A stretch of DNA of 6,747 nt, taken from contig DBLC01000075.1 of assembly GCA_002297935.1 (NCBI GenBank), positions 22,490 through 29,236 of the forward strand, read 5' to 3'. Both the position numbers and the translations under genes were made by a program. The notes beneath the pieces were generated by a model. The model was given only the letters and a program-made list of their open reading frames with translations. It was not told the DNA's origin and did no database searches. Origin of the DNA: Dialister sp. UBA734. Its GTDB lineage: Bacteria; Bacillota; Negativicutes; Veillonellales; Dialisteraceae. Below, piece after piece: positions 1-5,269 of this stretch; the first letter of the stretch is position 1, and the number at the start of each line of letters is the position of its first letter.

Positions 1-21
1 CCTGAGCAACCTGAGAAACTT
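1..21 (-). repeat. Truncated 9-bp tandem repeat, inverted relative to the 4042-4086 array
   Basis: Read on the minus strand, the first 21 bases give the units AAGTTTCTC and AGGTTGCTC followed by the start of another unit. These are the same 9-bp units found in the array at 4042-4086, in opposite orientation. The copy is cut by the window edge, so its full length is unknown. Confidence 0.7.
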
Positions 22-240
22 CGTCACGAGAGGAATCATTACATATTTCGCTTAACTTAACATCATTGCCCGATGGGGGAGAGGTCCTACGGACCTATCA
101 TTGGTATGTCGTATCGCTAGTGCGAGCTATCCCCCCTGCCCCCCTTCCAGAGGAAGAGGGTTTCCGCTAGCACTTCTACCGCTATAGTCCCTCATCCCTA
201 GGGCCTAGCTACTAATCCCCAGCTACCAGTCACCAGTCAC
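22..240. other. Repeat-rich spacer downstream of the kinase gene
   Basis: No gene is visible here. The stretch holds a perfect dyad AGGTCC-TAC-GGACCT (82-96) and a C-rich/G-rich hairpin (141-160, CTTCC-AGA-GGAAG core). It also has a segment with CGCTAG and taccgcta words that echo the palindromic elements near 4.2-4.6 kb. The hairpins lie 3' of the kinase on its transcribed strand, but none is followed by a U-run, so I do not call a terminator. Confidence 0.5.
196..239. repeat. Interspersed repeat, copy 1
   Basis: The 27 bases at 196-222 match 4953-4979 with one difference (T213 versus C4970). The shared core is CCCTAGGGCCTAGCTAC followed by AATCCCCAG. The copy ends in a 7-bp tandem CCAGTCA-CCAGTCA (226-239); the other copy ends in CAGTCAC. 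Both copies sit immediately downstream of a minus-strand gene or its terminator. Confidence 0.75.
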
Positions 241-3105
241 CTACTTGAGCACTTCCGACATGACCGATTCCATCTGTTTCACGTCGATCGGTTTGGCGAT
301 GTGGCCATTCATGCCTTTGGCCAGGGCCCGTTTGCGGTCTTCTTCGAAGGCGTTGGCGGTCATGGCTATGATGGGGATATTGGCTTTCTTCGGGTCGGTG
401 AAGTGGCGAATGGTTTCGGTAGCCTGGTAGCCGTCCATGTAGGGCATCTGGATATCCATGAGAATCATATCGTAGGTGCCGGCGGGCATTTCTTCCATGT
501 GCTTCACGCACTGGATGCCATCGGACACGCGATAAACGGTGAGGTCCATCATTTCCAGCAGGGCCACAGCAATTTCTGCATTGAGGTCATTGTCTTCGGC
601 CAAGAGGATATGTTTCCCCTGGATTTTCACGGAGCTTTCTTCCGTATCGGCTATTTCTGCAGCCTTCTTGTAGTACGCTTCGTCGGCTATCGAATGGGTC
701 AGGACCACCGTGAAGGTGCTGCCTTTGCCCAGTTCACTTTCTACGGTGATGGTGCCGCCCATGAGGTCCACCAATTTCTTCACGATAGCCATGCCCAGAC
801 CGGTGCCGCCCACCTTGGCTTTCGTGGTGTTTCGTTCTCTGGTGAAGGCATCAAAGAGGTGGGGCAGGTATTCTTTGCTCATGCCAATGCCCGTATCTTT
901 GATACATGTTTCTATCCGCACGGTGCCTTCCTTTTCCGGAGGAAGTTCCCGAAGGGACAAATGGATACGGCCCCCTTTGTGGGTGTACTTGATGGCGTTA
1001 CTGATCAAGTTGGTCAACACTTCCTGCACTTTGGTCCGATCGCACAGCACGTGAGGATGGGAGATATGAACCTCTTTGGTGAACGCAACGCCTCTCTTTT
1101 CGGCTTCCACATGAAATACGTCGTACACTTCCTCCAGCACGTCATTGGCTTCGGCATAGTTTTCATCCAATTCCATTTTCCCGCTTTCGATGCGGGCCAT
1201 GTCCAGTACGTTATTGATGATGGACAGGAGGAGATTGCCCGCCTGTTCCATCTTTTCCTGATAATCCAACAGTTTCGGGCTGGTCAGTTCCTGTTTCATC
1301 AATTTCGTATAGCCCAAGATGGCATTCATAGGGGTTCGGATATCGTGGGACATATTGAACAGGAAGGAAGACTTCGCCTTGTTGGCCTGTTCGGCCTGCT
1401 GCAGAGCGGCTTCCAAATCTTTCTGGCTCTTCTGCAGCTGGTCATTCAGTTTCTGTACTTTCACTGCCGACTGCTTGGCGTTGCAGGCAGCTAATTTAGC
1501 CTTGGCTTCCGCTTTCTGAGATTTTCGGAGCAAGCGGAGAATCAGGAAGACAATCACTGCAAATACGGCAAAGGAAATTGTTGCCACAGAAAGCAGATTA
1601 TCTTTGATGAAATCTTCCACAGTGACTTTTTCTGCCGCATTTTCATACATAGAAAGCGCCCCGGTCAACAGAGAATACGGCATATTGCGCATGGTCTTAT
1701 TCAGAATCGACATGAGCATGGTATTTTCTCTATCGGTAGCGAAGGAAATATTTCCTGGCTTCGATAGAAATATAGTATTCATCGAGGTGTCTTTGATGTA
1801 CTTATTCATTTGCCCCGAATCACGGAAGAAACAGTCCACTTCTCCTGTTTTGATCGCTTTTTCCATGTCTTCCAGGGAATCGTAGAGCACTATGTCCCAC
1901 CGAGGATAGTTGTACGCCAAGTACCACTGCAGAAGCAGATCTCCTTTTTGTACCGCCACTTTATGAATCGTATTTTCCGAAAAATCTCCATTGGTCGTGA
2001 TGGCACACAAATTGGTCGACCAGGCCGTATTGGACAGGATGAAACGGTTCTGCTCTGCCACGTAGGGATTCTGGGTGAAATGGAAAATCACATCGATATC
2101 CCCCTGTTTCAAAGCCATCATTTCCTCTTCGATGGTATCAAATCCCACCAATTCAAAGGAAAGGGCTCCCGGTCCCAGCGTATCGGACGCAAATTTCACG
2201 TAGTCGTTAAGGATGCCCACAGGCTTCCCCGTAGCAGGATTGACCAGACTGACCCCCACATCCTGTTTCAGCCAACCTATACGAATGGCACCATGAGATG
2301 ACAGCCACGCTTTTTCTTCTCGGTTCATCACCGTGGAACTCACGGCGGACAAAAACCGCTGGTACAATTCGTCCGTATAAAACGGCTTGTCCTGCTCCAT
2401 CTGCCGCATGGCTTTATCCAGCTCTGCCTTCAACTCCGGCCGGTGGGGATTGATAGCGAAATAAATCCCGCCGCCTCCGGTGGTTGCTACGGCATGCATC
2501 CCATAGGTGGTCCACAGCGGCGTTTCAGTAGAAATCACCCCATCGATCTGGTGGGCCTCCGCCAGTTGTTTTCCTTCTGGAAAACTGTCCACATACACGT
2601 GCTCTGTATGAATCTGGTGCTTCTCTTCCCATTCTATGAACTGGGTGGCCTGGACGCTCCCGCGAAGGAGACAAATCCGCTTGCCATTGAGACTCTCCAG
2701 ATTTTCCGAAGAAATATTACTGCCTTCCACGTTGGCATAGAGCAAATATTTCTCCGTCCCCATCGGCAAATCGGAAAAGAGCATCTGCTGGGCCCGCTCC
2801 GGGGTGTAAGAAACCGCCCCCATGAGATCGATATCGCCCTTGGCCACCATATGGAGCAAATCATCCCAGCCGGCTTTCACATAGCTGTAATTCCAGCCCG
2901 TATAGGACGACACGGCCTGCTCAAATTCATAGCCATAGCCGCTCCGCTCTCCGTTGGTGCCAGTCAGATGATAAGAGTCCTCATACCATCCCACCCGAAT
3001 CAATCGGCTGTCCCCGGCCGCCTGGGCGGTCAGTAACGTGAAAAAGGCAAAGAAACACAGAAAAAAACAGAGCACTTTCCCAAAGCCACTCTGCTTCTCG
3101 TTCAT
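241..3105 (-). CDS. Hybrid sensor histidine kinase with two solute-binding sensor domains and a C-terminal receiver
   Basis: This 954-residue membrane protein should sense a small ligand outside the membrane and autophosphorylate, then pass phosphate to its own receiver. Visible order: hydrophobic signal anchor (about 11-29); two bacterial extracellular solute-binding (SBP_bac_3-like) domains (about 34-255 and 273-490); one transmembrane segment (about 503-527); coiled coil (530-580); HisKA with SHDIRTP and phosphoacceptor His587. The HATPase follows, with N box NLISNAIKYT (Asn703), G1 box DTGIGM (737-742) and G2 box GGTGLGM (766-772). The receiver (about 831-954) has acidic Glu837/Asp838, phosphoacceptor Asp884 in LMDIQMP, Thr916 and Lys938. 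All catalytic residues are present. There is no HPt or DNA-binding output domain, so phosphate must go to a partner encoded elsewhere or the receiver acts by itself. Domain order is BvgS-like but without PAS and HPt. The ligand is unknown; SBP_bac_3 domains usually bind amino acids. No partner regulator lies nearby. Confidence 0.95.
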   Translation of the reverse strand: MNEKQSGFGKVLCFFLCFFAFFTLLTAQAAGDSRLIRVGWYEDSYHLTGTNGERSGYGYEFEQAVSSYTGWNYSYVKAGWDDLLHMVAKGDIDLMGAVSYTPERAQQMLFSDLPMGTEKYLLYANVEGSNISSENLESLNGKRICLLRGSVQATQFIEWEEKHQIHTEHVYVDSFPEGKQLAEAHQIDGVISTETPLWTTYGMHAVATTGGGGIYFAINPHRPELKAELDKAMRQMEQDKPFYTDELYQRFLSAVSSTVMNREEKAWLSSHGAIRIGWLKQDVGVSLVNPATGKPVGILNDYVKFASDTLGPGALSFELVGFDTIEEEMMALKQGDIDVIFHFTQNPYVAEQNRFILSNTAWSTNLCAITTNGDFSENTIHKVAVQKGDLLLQWYLAYNYPRWDIVLYDSLEDMEKAIKTGEVDCFFRDSGQMNKYIKDTSMNTIFLSKPGNISFATDRENTMLMSILNKTMRNMPYSLLTGALSMYENAAEKVTVEDFIKDNLLSVATISFAVFAVIVFLILRLLRKSQKAEAKAKLAACNAKQSAVKVQKLNDQLQKSQKDLEAALQQAEQANKAKSSFLFNMSHDIRTPMNAILGYTKLMKQELTSPKLLDYQEKMEQAGNLLLSIINNVLDMARIESGKMELDENYAEANDVLEEVYDVFHVEAEKRGVAFTKEVHISHPHVLCDRTKVQEVLTNLISNAIKYTHKGGRIHLSLRELPPEKEGTVRIETCIKDTGIGMSKEYLPHLFDAFTRERNTTKAKVGGTGLGMAIVKKLVDLMGGTITVESELGKGSTFTVVLTHSIADEAYYKKAAEIADTEESSVKIQGKHILLAEDNDLNAEIAVALLEMMDLTVYRVSDGIQCVKHMEEMPAGTYDMILMDIQMPYMDGYQATETIRHFTDPKKANIPIIAMTANAFEEDRKRALAKGMNGHIAKPIDVKQMESVMSEVLK

Positions 3106-3112
3106 GGGTTTA

Positions 3113-3119
3113 CCCCCCC
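3113..3119 (-). promoter_or_regulatory. Unusual all-G ribosome binding site of the kinase gene
   Basis: On the minus strand, seven consecutive G residues lie 7 nt before the ATG at 3105. This is the only purine-rich stretch at a suitable distance. It can pair with the CCUCC anti-Shine-Dalgarno using one G-U wobble. The homopolymer is also a possible slippage site that would alter RBS length, which is an inference. Confidence 0.6.
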
Positions 3120-3249
3120 GAAATTTTTATAAACTTTTGCAACATAATTCCCCGTTCTCCCTTCCATGATCCTCACCAGCTATGACAATACATGGTATGC
3201 ATCTTAAATCCCATTCTTCGTAATATGTACTTCTTTTATACTCCTTGTT

Positions 3250-3279
3250 ATTGTACTTCAAAGCGCAAGTGAATAGCAA
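3250..3279 (-). promoter_or_regulatory. Candidate promoter of the kinase gene
   Basis: On the minus strand, TTGCTA (3274-3279) and TACAAT (3250-3255) are separated by 18 bp: 4/6 and 5/6 matches to the sigma-70 boxes. This would give a leader of about 140 nt. An overlapping alternative is TTGAAG (3256-3261) with TATAAA (3235-3240) at 15 bp. A perfect TATAAT at 3302-3307 lacks a good -35. Which is used cannot be decided from sequence. Confidence 0.35.
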
Positions 3280-3342
3280 GGATTTTTTAATTTTTATTTA
3301 CATTATATAAAGGGCGGACTGGGGGAGTTGGAATCCGCCAGG

Positions 3343-3584
3343 GTCATGTTTCGCAGAAAACGATACGTGCAAGGGTTATTGTTCTGCTGGTTGTTTTGTG
3401 AAATATTTTCTGTTACCGCAAGTGACAAGGTTATAAGGGTTATAAAAGGTTATGGGAATACCCTATGTACATAACCCTCTATAACCTTTTTAACCTTGTC
3501 GCTCACCAGTAAGGTTCGATGTTAGAAATAGCCTATAGAGCAAAATAATAACCCTTGCACATATCATTTTCCGTGAAACATGAC
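3343..3584. repeat. Imperfect palindromic element of about 242 bp, MITE-like
   Basis: The outer arms 3343-3388 and 3539-3584 are inverted copies, matching at 40 of 46 positions, and all six differences are transitions. The inner arms 3424-3454 and 3470-3500 match at 27 of 31, around a 15-base centre. The segments between outer and inner arms do not match. The motif AAGGGTTAT or close variants (AAGGTTAT, AAAGGTTAT) recurs about four times per half, giving an iteron-like layout. No ORF of note lies inside. It could be a non-autonomous mobile element, a cruciform-forming site or a binding site for a multimeric protein. Confidence 0.7.
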
Positions 3585-3631
3585 TGCAGCGGACTCGAAT
3601 CACTAAACTAATAAGTATACCCTTCTCGGGC

Positions 3632-3646
3632 TTACAGACTCTGTAA
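3632..3646. promoter_or_regulatory. Operator-like dyad 1, TTACAG-N3-CTGTAA
   Basis: This is a perfect 6-bp dyad with a 3-base spacer (ACT). Its centre (3639) is exactly 30 bp from that of the second dyad, so both face the same side of the helix. It lies upstream of the promoter at 3698-3726. Confidence 0.6.
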
Positions 3647-3660
3647 ACTCGATTTTCTCT

Positions 3661-3677
3661 CTTACAGAACCTGTAAG
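3661..3677. promoter_or_regulatory. Operator-like dyad 2, CTTACAG-N3-CTGTAAG
   Basis: This is a perfect 7-bp dyad with spacer AAC, ending 20 bp before the -35 box at 3698. Position upstream of -35 and helical phasing with dyad 1 suggest a cooperative transcription factor, perhaps an activator. The regulator family cannot be named; the CopY/BlaI-type TACA...TGTA half-sites are present, but the spacer is 5 rather than the usual 2. Confidence 0.6.
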
Positions 3678-3697
3678 AACAAAATTTTCCAAAACGC

Positions 3698-3726
3698 TTG
3701 ATTTCTTGGCGTTTATCGTGTATGAT
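3698..3726 (+). promoter_or_regulatory. Sigma-70-type promoter of the structured RNA
   Basis: TTGATT (3698-3703) and TATGAT (3721-3726) are separated by the optimal 17 bp, with 4/6 and 5/6 matches. Predicted start is near 3733. It points into the folded segment that ends at the terminator at 3942-4030. Confidence 0.7.
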
Positions 3727-3732
3727 GATGTC

Positions 3733-4030
3733 AAGGCAAGGGTCAGAAGACCATAGCGCACGGCGCCGATCAAAAAACGCTGTGGGGATACGACCGGTAA
3801 GATGCCTACGGATGACGAATCCATAAGAGCTCCGGCTGGACACAGCCGCTCAACCGGGTGAAGTTTCCTGACTTCACTGATGTAAACTAAATAGGTGACT
3901 GGCAAGTTCCGAAAGGAATTTGACTCTGATACATGCGAATCAAAATCCCGCAGCAGAAACAAAGAGAACTGACACGGTATTCGAGCGTACTTAGTGCTAG
4001 GCTTCCCCTGTTTTTGCTGTGGGATTTTTT
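3733..4030 (+). ncRNA. Structured noncoding RNA of about 300 nt, class uncertain (raiA-type candidate)
   Basis: The segment has a promoter, a folded body and a terminator on the same strand, with no credible ORF on it. Helices visible by eye: 3752-3758 with 3778-3784 (7 bp, one G-U); GGAT/ATCC 3810-3813 with 3819-3822; CCGGT 3794-3798 with ACCGG 3853-3857, enclosing a CGGCTG-GACA-CAGCCG hairpin (3833-3848); a perfect GTGAAGT/ACTTCAC hairpin (3858-3877); and a 7-bp hairpin capped by a GAAA tetraloop (3904-3921). A 19-bp terminal stem follows. An alternative pairing AGTTT/AAACT (3862-3866 with 3884-3888) could be a switch or pseudoknot. It lacks the signature sequences of RNase P RNA, tmRNA, SRP RNA and 6S RNA. 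The raiA motif of Firmicutes is my first candidate class, from size and multi-helix layout only. An omega/HEARO-type transposon RNA is the alternative. The 5' end is estimated from the promoter. Confidence 0.6.
3942..4030 (+). terminator. Long-stem intrinsic terminator of the structured RNA
   Basis: Bases 3942-3960 pair with 4010-4028 over 19 bp, including two G-U wobbles, across a 49-base apical region. The 3' strand ends in six T residues (4025-4030). The wobbles are stable only in the plus-strand transcript (they become C-A on the minus strand), which supports plus-strand orientation. The long loop is unusual for a plain terminator and may be part of the functional RNA. Confidence 0.75.
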
Positions 4031-4041
4031 GTGTTTGTTAC

Positions 4042-4086
4042 AGGTTTCTCAAGTTTCTCAGGTTACTTAGGTTGCTCAGGTTCCTC
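4042..4086. repeat. Five tandem 9-bp units, consensus AGGTTNCTC
   Basis: Five uninterrupted units: AGGTTTCTC, AAGTTTCTC, AGGTTACTT, AGGTTGCTC, AGGTTCCTC. Position 6 varies freely, whereas the flanking bases are nearly fixed. The same repeat begins the window in opposite orientation. It starts 11 bp after the RNA terminator. Confidence 0.85.
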
Positions 4087-4107
4087 GAATGTGCCTCTGC
4101 CCTTATA

Positions 4108-4348
4108 CGTCATTTCGACCGATGGGATTTGTGCGAAATGATTCCAAAGAGTAGTCCGGTACTATGTTAGACAAAAGTGGAGAAATCCCAAACTTCTAGC
4201 CAAATTCCATCCAGCTGAATAAATCCGTAATGGGATAAGTTCAGCTAGTGCCTTTACCGCTACTGCTTTGAGATTTCTCCACTCTCCTACACATCCAGTT
4301 TCATATCTATTGCATCATTTCGCACAAATACGACCGGTCGAAATGACG
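4108..4348. repeat. Palindromic repeat element of about 241 bp
   Basis: The end arms 4108-4142 and 4314-4348 are inverted copies (32 of 35). A second arm pair, 4177-4192 and 4267-4282, matches at 15 of 16 (GTGGAGAAATC core). A central pair AGCTGAA (4213-4219) and TTCAGCT (4240-4246) flanks the midpoint. The full strand could fold into one long hairpin. The GTCATTTCGACCG and GGAGAAATC words are of the type found in dispersed intergenic repeats. No coding capacity is seen. Confidence 0.75.
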
Positions 4349-4403
4349 CTAATGCTGAACAGTACTTATGCACTTGGTCACACACCACCTGTCCGTTAGC
4401 CTC
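4336..4403. repeat. Direct repeat, copy A
   Basis: It shares GGTCG-R-AATGACGCTA, CACTTGGT and CTGTCYGTTAGC blocks, in the same order and nearly the same spacing, with 4807-4875, and the last block with 4660-4717. It begins inside the right arm of the preceding palindromic element, so element ends and direct repeats are interlocked. Confidence 0.65.
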
Positions 4404-4430
4404 GAATCATTGTGACTGAAACGAAGTCAT

Positions 4431-4661
4431 CGATTTATCTCCCCCTTTGGGGGAGAACACAAGAGGGGGCAGCTCTAGCGGCATGAAATACTATGTTTCT
4501 CTTATCATACTCGGTGCTGTCCGCTCCTAGCGCTAAACAGGTATCCTAACTATTTTTACCGCTACGGTGGATGTCACCGAGTACGCGTGATATGTTCATA
4601 GTGAAGTAACCCGCTAGAGCTGCCCCCTCTTGTGTTCTCCCCCGACGGGGGAGATAAATCG
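4431..4661. repeat. Palindromic repeat element with near-identical 51-bp arms
   Basis: Arms 4431-4481 and 4611-4661 are inverted copies with 49 of 51 matches. Each arm has its own inner hairpin (CTCCCCC-N3-GGGGGAG), and both differences between arms fall in that loop. Similarity continues weakly inward (ACTCGGTG region). The low divergence of the arms compared with 3343-3584 suggests recent insertion or continuing correction between arms. No transposase is present; it would have to be mobilised in trans. Confidence 0.8.
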
Positions 4662-4717
4662 CTAATGATAAATATCGCTTCAGATACATGCCATGTTACC
4701 GCCTGTCTGTTAGCCTC
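4660..4717. repeat. Direct repeat, copy B (diverged)
   Basis: It begins CGCTAATG at the end of the 4431-4661 element and ends CCTGTCTGTTAGCCTC, which matches copy A at 15 of 16. The middle is diverged from copies A and C. Confidence 0.5.
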
Positions 4718-4791
4718 ATTTGAGAACGCCCCAGACGCTTTGGTCCATTTCATACCGTTTGATTTTCACTGTCCGTTTATGAATACAACAA

Positions 4792-4822
4792 AGATTCCTC
4801 CACTTCGGTCGGAATGACGCTA
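4792..4822. repeat. Solo fragment of the 4108-4348 repeat family
   Basis: GATTCCTCCACTTC joined to GGTCGGAATGACGCTA combines the words found in the inner and outer right arms of the 4108-4348 element, but without the intervening sequence. It reads as a compact or internally deleted relative. Confidence 0.5.
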
Positions 4823-4875
4823 TAGATGAAATGAGCTTAATTCACTTGGTATGCTATCGCTTGTCTGTTAGCTTC
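4807..4875. repeat. Direct repeat, copy C
   Basis: The best-preserved partner of copy A: GGTCGGAATGACGCTA, then CACTTGGT, then TTGTCTGTTAGCTTC, with a one-base length difference overall. Confidence 0.65.
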
Positions 4876-4895
4876 ATATAAAATACTATTCTTTA

Positions 4896-4944
4896 TATAA
4901 AAAGGGGGTGGGGCGCTTCCAAATTTTGTGCACCCCTTCCGCCA
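4896..4944. repeat. Hairpin repeat related to the right edge of the window, copy 1
   Basis: It shares TATAAAAAGGGG, TGGGGCGC, TTGTGC and CCCCTTCC-CCA blocks with 6698-6747. GGGGCGC (4910-4916) and GCACCCC (4930-4936) form a 7-bp stem that is complete on the minus strand (one G-U). There it is followed, after a C-rich gap, by a U-rich stretch, so it may act as a backup terminator for the operon at 5027-6494. Confidence 0.6.
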
Positions 4945-4952
4945 CTCCTAAC

Positions 4953-4983
4953 CCCTAGGGCCTAGCTACCAATCCCCAGTCAC
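4953..4983. repeat. Interspersed repeat, copy 2
   Basis: Partner of 196-239: the first 27 bases differ at one position. It directly abuts the terminator of the DUF4911 operon. Confidence 0.75.
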
Positions 4984-4990
4984 CCAAAAG

Positions 4991-5020
4991 AAAAAGTGCC
5001 GCCTCAGGGCAGCACTTTTT
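4991..5020. terminator. Strong intrinsic terminator of the U32-DUF4911 operon, bidirectional in form
   Basis: AAAAAGTGCCGCC (4991-5003) pairs with GGCAGCACTTTTT (5008-5020) around a 4-base loop. The single imperfect pair is G-U on the minus-strand RNA and C-A on the plus, so it is best suited to minus-strand transcription. It starts 6 bp after the DUF4911 stop codon and ends in a U-run in either direction. Confidence 0.9.
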
Positions 5021-5026
5021 TGTTGG

Positions 5027-5269
5027 CTATTTCTCAATCCCCTTCACCGCTTCTTCTCGGTTCGGCAGGATGGTGACTTTCACGTCGTCCAAATGGGTCA
5101 GCACGTCGATGACTATATTTCTTGTATCGGCGGTGGAGTTGATCTGACAGGTGGCCCGTTTGGGGTCCAGGGTGGTCAGGATGCCCAGGTATTCGTATCC
5201 TTCTATGATGCGATTGATGTAATTCACTTCTTCCGGTGGGATTTCTATATACACTCTTGTATCATCCAT
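5027..5269 (-). CDS. DUF4911-family small protein
   Basis: An 80-residue soluble protein with no signal peptide or membrane segment. The sequence (VYIEIPPEEVNYINRIIEGY near the N terminus, then TLDPKRA and a TRNIVIDVLTHL helix) resembles the DUF4911 family. These are small alpha/beta proteins of Firmicutes of unknown function, predicted from sequence to have a ferredoxin-like alternation of strands and helices. The length is typical and the gene is complete. Its ATG overlaps the U32 stop by 8 bp (ATGGATGA), and a GAGGAG ribosome site lies inside the U32 gene at 5281-5286, 11 nt before the ATG, so translation is probably coupled. The context suggests a role tied to the U32 protein, perhaps as an accessory or regulator; that is inference. 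One cysteine (Cys41) is present. Confidence 0.85.
   Translation of the reverse strand: MDDTRVYIEIPPEEVNYINRIIEGYEYLGILTTLDPKRATCQINSTADTRNIVIDVLTHLDDVKVTILPNREEAVKGIEK

Noticed and set aside
141..160. Hairpin downstream of the kinase gene as an intrinsic terminator
   Set aside because: On the transcribed strand it is followed by a G-rich run rather than U residues.
301..1494. 397-codon open frame on the plus strand
   Set aside because: It lies wholly antisense to the kinase and phosphatase-like or other domains are absent. The kinase frame has every expected catalytic motif. The translation is rich in His/Phe/Gly as expected of a complement frame.
3313..3339. GGCGGA...TCCGCC hairpin and nearby GACTCGAATC as tRNA remnants
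   Set aside because: No cloverleaf, anticodon arm or CCA end can be built; the words are too short to support a tRNA.
3571..3583. Second parS-like site (CGTGAAACATG) in the arms of the 3343-3584 palindrome
   Set aside because: Only about 12 of 16 positions match the parS consensus, and only one half-site is intact; the resemblance is explained by the palindrome's own arm sequence.
3603..3962. 119-codon open frame on the minus strand, with an overlapping 117-codon frame at 3490-3843
   Set aside because: It needs a TTG start without a ribosome site and runs antisense through the structured RNA, its promoter and both operators. I consider it a spurious frame opposite the RNA, although codon-level conservation in relatives would reopen the question.
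4632..4817. 61-codon open frame on the plus strand
   Set aside because: It begins inside the right arm of a palindromic repeat and crosses direct repeats, with no ribosome site.
4042..4875. CRISPR array
   Set aside because: The 9-bp units have no spacers, the longer direct repeats are diverged and unevenly spaced, and no cas gene is present.
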